This document shows, one piece after another, positions 6,872-8,865 of a stretch of 8,865 nucleotides of DNA. The notes under the pieces were generated by a model. It was not told where the DNA came from. It saw nothing but the letters and a program-made list of their open reading frames with translations, and made no database searches. The translations under genes and the position numbers were made by a program. This stretch comes from a bacterium (GTDB taxonomy: Bacteria > Latescibacterota > UBA2968 > GCA-2709665), in NCBI GenBank assembly GCA_027619145.1, contig JAQCGA010000132.1:1-8865 (forward strand). The letters run 5' to 3'. The first letter of the stretch is position 1, and every line of letters begins with the position of its first letter.

Positions 6872-7351
6872 ATGGCGATCGAGCTTTCGGAAGCAACCAA
6901 AAAAAAATGTGAAGAGATCATGGAGCGGTACCCGGAAGGCTGGAAACAGGCGGCCATTTTGCCGGTGCTGCATCAGGTCCAGCGGGAATGGGGATACGTT
7001 TCTCTGGAAGGCCTGAAGTATGTAGCAGATCTGCTGGGGATGCCAGCGGCTCGGGCTGCCGGAGTGATGAGTTTTTATCCGATGTTCCACAAAGCCCCGG
7101 TAGGAAAACACGTGATCCAGGTGTGCAGTACGCTTTCGTGCGCATTGTGCGGGGCTGAAGAAGTGGTGGAGCATTTGAAGGAGAAGTTGAAGATCGACGT
7201 GGGAGAAACCACGGCGGATGGGAAGTTTACGCTGGAAAAATCGGAGTGTATTGCGGCTTGCGAAGGCGCACCGGCCATCCGGATCAATGATGAGTTGCAC
7301 CGGTATCTGACACGGACGAAGCTGGATAAATTGCTGGATGGGCTGGACTGA
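6872..7351 (+). CDS. nuoE: NADH-quinone oxidoreductase subunit E
   Basis: NuoE is a thioredoxin-like soluble subunit of the NADH-oxidising module and carries the [2Fe-2S] cluster N1a beside NuoF. The length of 159 residues is normal. The four ligands appear in the family pattern: C85-x4-C90 (VCSTLSCALCG) and C126-x3-C130 (SECIAACEGAP). An extra Cys at 93 is not a conserved ligand. The N-terminal helical region includes AAILPVLHQVQREWGYVS and ARAAGVMSFYPMF, both characteristic. ATG 6872 is preferred over TTG 6866 just upstream; both have only a weak GGAAA ahead. It follows nuoCD after 26 nt and leads to nuoF after 55 nt. Confidence 0.97.
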   Translation: MAIELSEATKKKCEEIMERYPEGWKQAAILPVLHQVQREWGYVSLEGLKYVADLLGMPAARAAGVMSFYPMFHKAPVGKHVIQVCSTLSCALCGAEEVVEHLKEKLKIDVGETTADGKFTLEKSECIAACEGAPAIRINDELHRYLTRTKLDKLLDGLD

Positions 7352-7406
7352 AGGTTGGCTGGCTGATCAATCTGATTCTTTTTGAACCTATACCTGGCGA
7401 ATTTCT

Positions 7407-8753
7407 ATGGCTGTAGAAGAATACAAAATTATTACGAAGCTTTTCGGCACCGAGAACCTTCAGGATATTGAAGTGTACCGGGCGCACGATGGGTATAAGG
7501 CGCTTGAAAAAGCCCTGAAGATGACACCGGATGAAGTGGTGAAAGAAGTTCAGGATTCGGGTCTGGCGGGCCGGGGTGGCGCGTGGTTCAGCGCGGGGAT
7601 GAAGTGGAGTTTCATGCCGAAAGAACCGAAGGTGCCGTCGTACCTGTGCGTGAATGCGGATGAGAGTGAACCGGGTACGTTTAAGGACCGGCAACTGCTA
7701 GCAGAAAATCCACACCAGCTTCTGGAAGGCGCGATTATTGCAGCGCATGCCATCCGGGCCAGCGCGGTGTACATATATATCCGTGGTGAGATGTGGGAAG
7801 AACTGGAGTTGATGGACCAGGTGATCGGCCAGGCCCGGGAGGCCGGCTTTGTTGGAGAAAATATTCTGGGTTCGGGGTTCAGTCTTGAGGTGTATACACA
7901 CCCGGGTGCCGGGGCGTATATTTGCGGAGAAGAGACGGGGTTGATGCAGTCCCTGGAAGGCAAACGGGCTGAACCACGTGTGAAGCCGCCGTTCCCCGCA
8001 CAGAAGGGTATTTTTGCCTGTCCAACGACGATCAACAATGTGCAAACCCTTTCGTACGTGCCCCATATTATCAATCAGGGCGCTGCGTGGTTCAAGGGAA
8101 TTGGCAGCGAGCGATATCCGGGCACGTTCATTTTCTGTGTGAGTGGGCATGTCAAGAATCCAGGCTTGTTTGAACTGGAGGTTGGTTCGGCTACGATGCG
8201 GCAGATTATTGACGATCTGGCCGGGGGGCTGTATGACGGACGGGAACTGAAGGCTGTTATTCCCGGGGGCGCATCTACGGCACCGATGACGCCAGACCAA
8301 ATAGATATTGTTATGGACCCTGCCAATTTTATGCTGCCAGGGCGGGGTGAGTTTAAAGGGATGTTTGGTACGGGTGGCATTATTGTGATGGATGATACCA
8401 CCTGCATGGTGGATGCCCTGTTAAATTTGATGAACTTTTTTGCACACGAGTCCTGTGGGCAATGCACACCTTGCCGGGAAGGTTGTCCGTGGACGCGGGA
8501 TATTATCTGGCGTATCGAACACGGCCAGGGGCGTCCGGGCGATCTGGATACATTGCTGGATGTGGCAGATAAGGTTGCGGGATATTTGAGTCCGCGATAT
8601 TCTACGATCTGTCTGTTCGGACCGGCATTTTCTTATCCGATTCACGGGTTTGTGCAGACGTTCCGCAGTGAGTTCGAAGCACATATTGAGCAGGGGTGCT
8701 GCCCGATTCATCAGGATAAGTCGATTAAGGTCCCGGAGAAGTTCCGGGCTTAG
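7407..8753 (+). CDS. nuoF: NADH-quinone oxidoreductase subunit F (NADH/FMN subunit)
   Basis: NuoF binds NADH and FMN and starts electron transfer in complex I. The 448 residues match the family. In order: the glycine-rich nucleotide loop GLAGRGGAWFSAGMKW (52-67), the acidic motif NADESEPGTFKDR (83-95), the FMN-side segment GAGAYICGEETGLMQSLEGKR (167-187), a SLBB-like domain (about 240-330), and the N3 [4Fe-4S] ligands C350, C353 and C356 (ESCGQCTPCREGC) with C402 (STICLFGPA). One oddity is Trp60, where nearly all relatives I recall have Gly (GRGGAGFxTG). The Cys-rich end CCPIH is short. The ATG at 7407 matches the usual N-terminus, with a weak GGCGA upstream. nuoG is expected next, but no start appears in the remaining 112 nt. 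Confidence 0.97.
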   Translation: MAVEEYKIITKLFGTENLQDIEVYRAHDGYKALEKALKMTPDEVVKEVQDSGLAGRGGAWFSAGMKWSFMPKEPKVPSYLCVNADESEPGTFKDRQLLAENPHQLLEGAIIAAHAIRASAVYIYIRGEMWEELELMDQVIGQAREAGFVGENILGSGFSLEVYTHPGAGAYICGEETGLMQSLEGKRAEPRVKPPFPAQKGIFACPTTINNVQTLSYVPHIINQGAAWFKGIGSERYPGTFIFCVSGHVKNPGLFELEVGSATMRQIIDDLAGGLYDGRELKAVIPGGASTAPMTPDQIDIVMDPANFMLPGRGEFKGMFGTGGIIVMDDTTCMVDALLNLMNFFAHESCGQCTPCREGCPWTRDIIWRIEHGQGRPGDLDTLLDVADKVAGYLSPRYSTICLFGPAFSYPIHGFVQTFRSEFEAHIEQGCCPIHQDKSIKVPEKFRA

Positions 8754-8775
8754 GTTGCAGGTTCTTTCTGGTCTC

Positions 8776-8799
8776 GCGCAAAGGCGCAAAGACGCGAAG
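8776..8799 (+). repeat. Tandem GCGCAAAG-type repeat downstream of nuoF
   Basis: Three 8-bp units follow each other: GCGCAAAG (8776-8783), GCGCAAAG (8784-8791) and ACGCGAAG (8792-8799). From memory, closely similar CGCAAAGGCGCAAAGACGC stretches occur as dispersed intergenic repeats in many unrelated bacterial genomes; I cannot verify the match here. It stands 22 nt after the nuoF stop. The rest of 8754-8865 holds no ORF start, promoter or clear terminator; GCCTT (8838-8842) and AAGGC (8854-8858) make only a weak 5-bp stem. Confidence 0.55.
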
Positions 8800-8865
8800 G
8801 GAAACCGGAGGCAGAGTTCGGGGTTTTTGCAAGGGCGGCCTTCTGTAGCCTGAAAGGCACCAGAG

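Noticed and set aside
6746..7300. Minus-strand ORF (184 codons) opposite nuoE
   Set aside because: Antisense shadow of nuoE and the end of nuoCD. No motif, no ribosome site and composition typical of reverse-strand reading.
7698..8300. Minus-strand ORF (200 codons) opposite nuoF
   Set aside because: Lies wholly inside nuoF, has no domain signature and overlaps another equally open antisense frame.
8650..8853. Plus-strand ORF (67 codons) overlapping the nuoF end
   Set aside because: Out of frame with nuoF, mostly inside it, and extended only by translating the repeat at 8776-8799.

Overview
The window carries chromosomal housekeeping genes of a Gram-negative-type respiring bacterium. By eye the base composition is moderately GC-rich. 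I cannot fix the phylum. An NADH dehydrogenase with fused NuoC and NuoD, a Mg-type HemB and a TrpRS resembling Deinococcus TrpRS II would fit a member or relative of the Bacteroidota/Rhodothermota (FCB) group or a candidate phylum. This placement is inference only. No tRNA, rRNA, CRISPR array, transposase or phage gene was seen.

Layout. Positions 1-771 hold the 3' part of hemB (porphobilinogen synthase, plus strand). Positions 772-1096 are a long non-coding leader in front of trpS. It contains a candidate promoter (855-883), a short ORF of up to 30 codons with three Trp codons (923-1015), mutually exclusive RNA pairings, and a strong intrinsic terminator (1049-1084) that ends 12 nt before the trpS ATG. 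Together these look like a ribosome-mediated transcription attenuator, comparable in logic to trpL or pheM. This is the most interesting signal in the window. trpS follows (1097-2167). Its stop codon lies inside a 65-nt element with perfect 10-bp terminal inverted repeats, which separates it from a convergent minus-strand pair. That pair is a family 2 glycosyltransferase with a C-terminal Rossmann-like domain (2838-3869) and, downstream of it, a GNAT acetyltransferase (2249-2824).

Positions 3870-4183 form a divergent control region. It has a good sigma70-type promoter on each strand and several inverted and direct repeats around them. From 4184 to the end runs the first part of a complex I operon: nuoA, nuoB, nuoCD (fused), nuoE and nuoF, with the Fe-S, FMN, NADH and quinone-site residues visible. 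Downstream of nuoF is a tandem GCGCAAAG-type repeat. nuoG, the usual next gene, does not begin before the window ends.

How the genes work together. NuoE/F take electrons from NADH through FMN and Fe-S clusters, NuoB/CD pass them to quinone, and NuoA is part of the membrane arm. HemB makes the pyrrole precursor of haem for the same respiratory metabolism. TrpS charges tRNA-Trp and appears to be controlled by the charging state it produces. The glycosyltransferase and acetyltransferase are probably a small surface-glycan or sugar-modification unit unrelated to the flanking genes.
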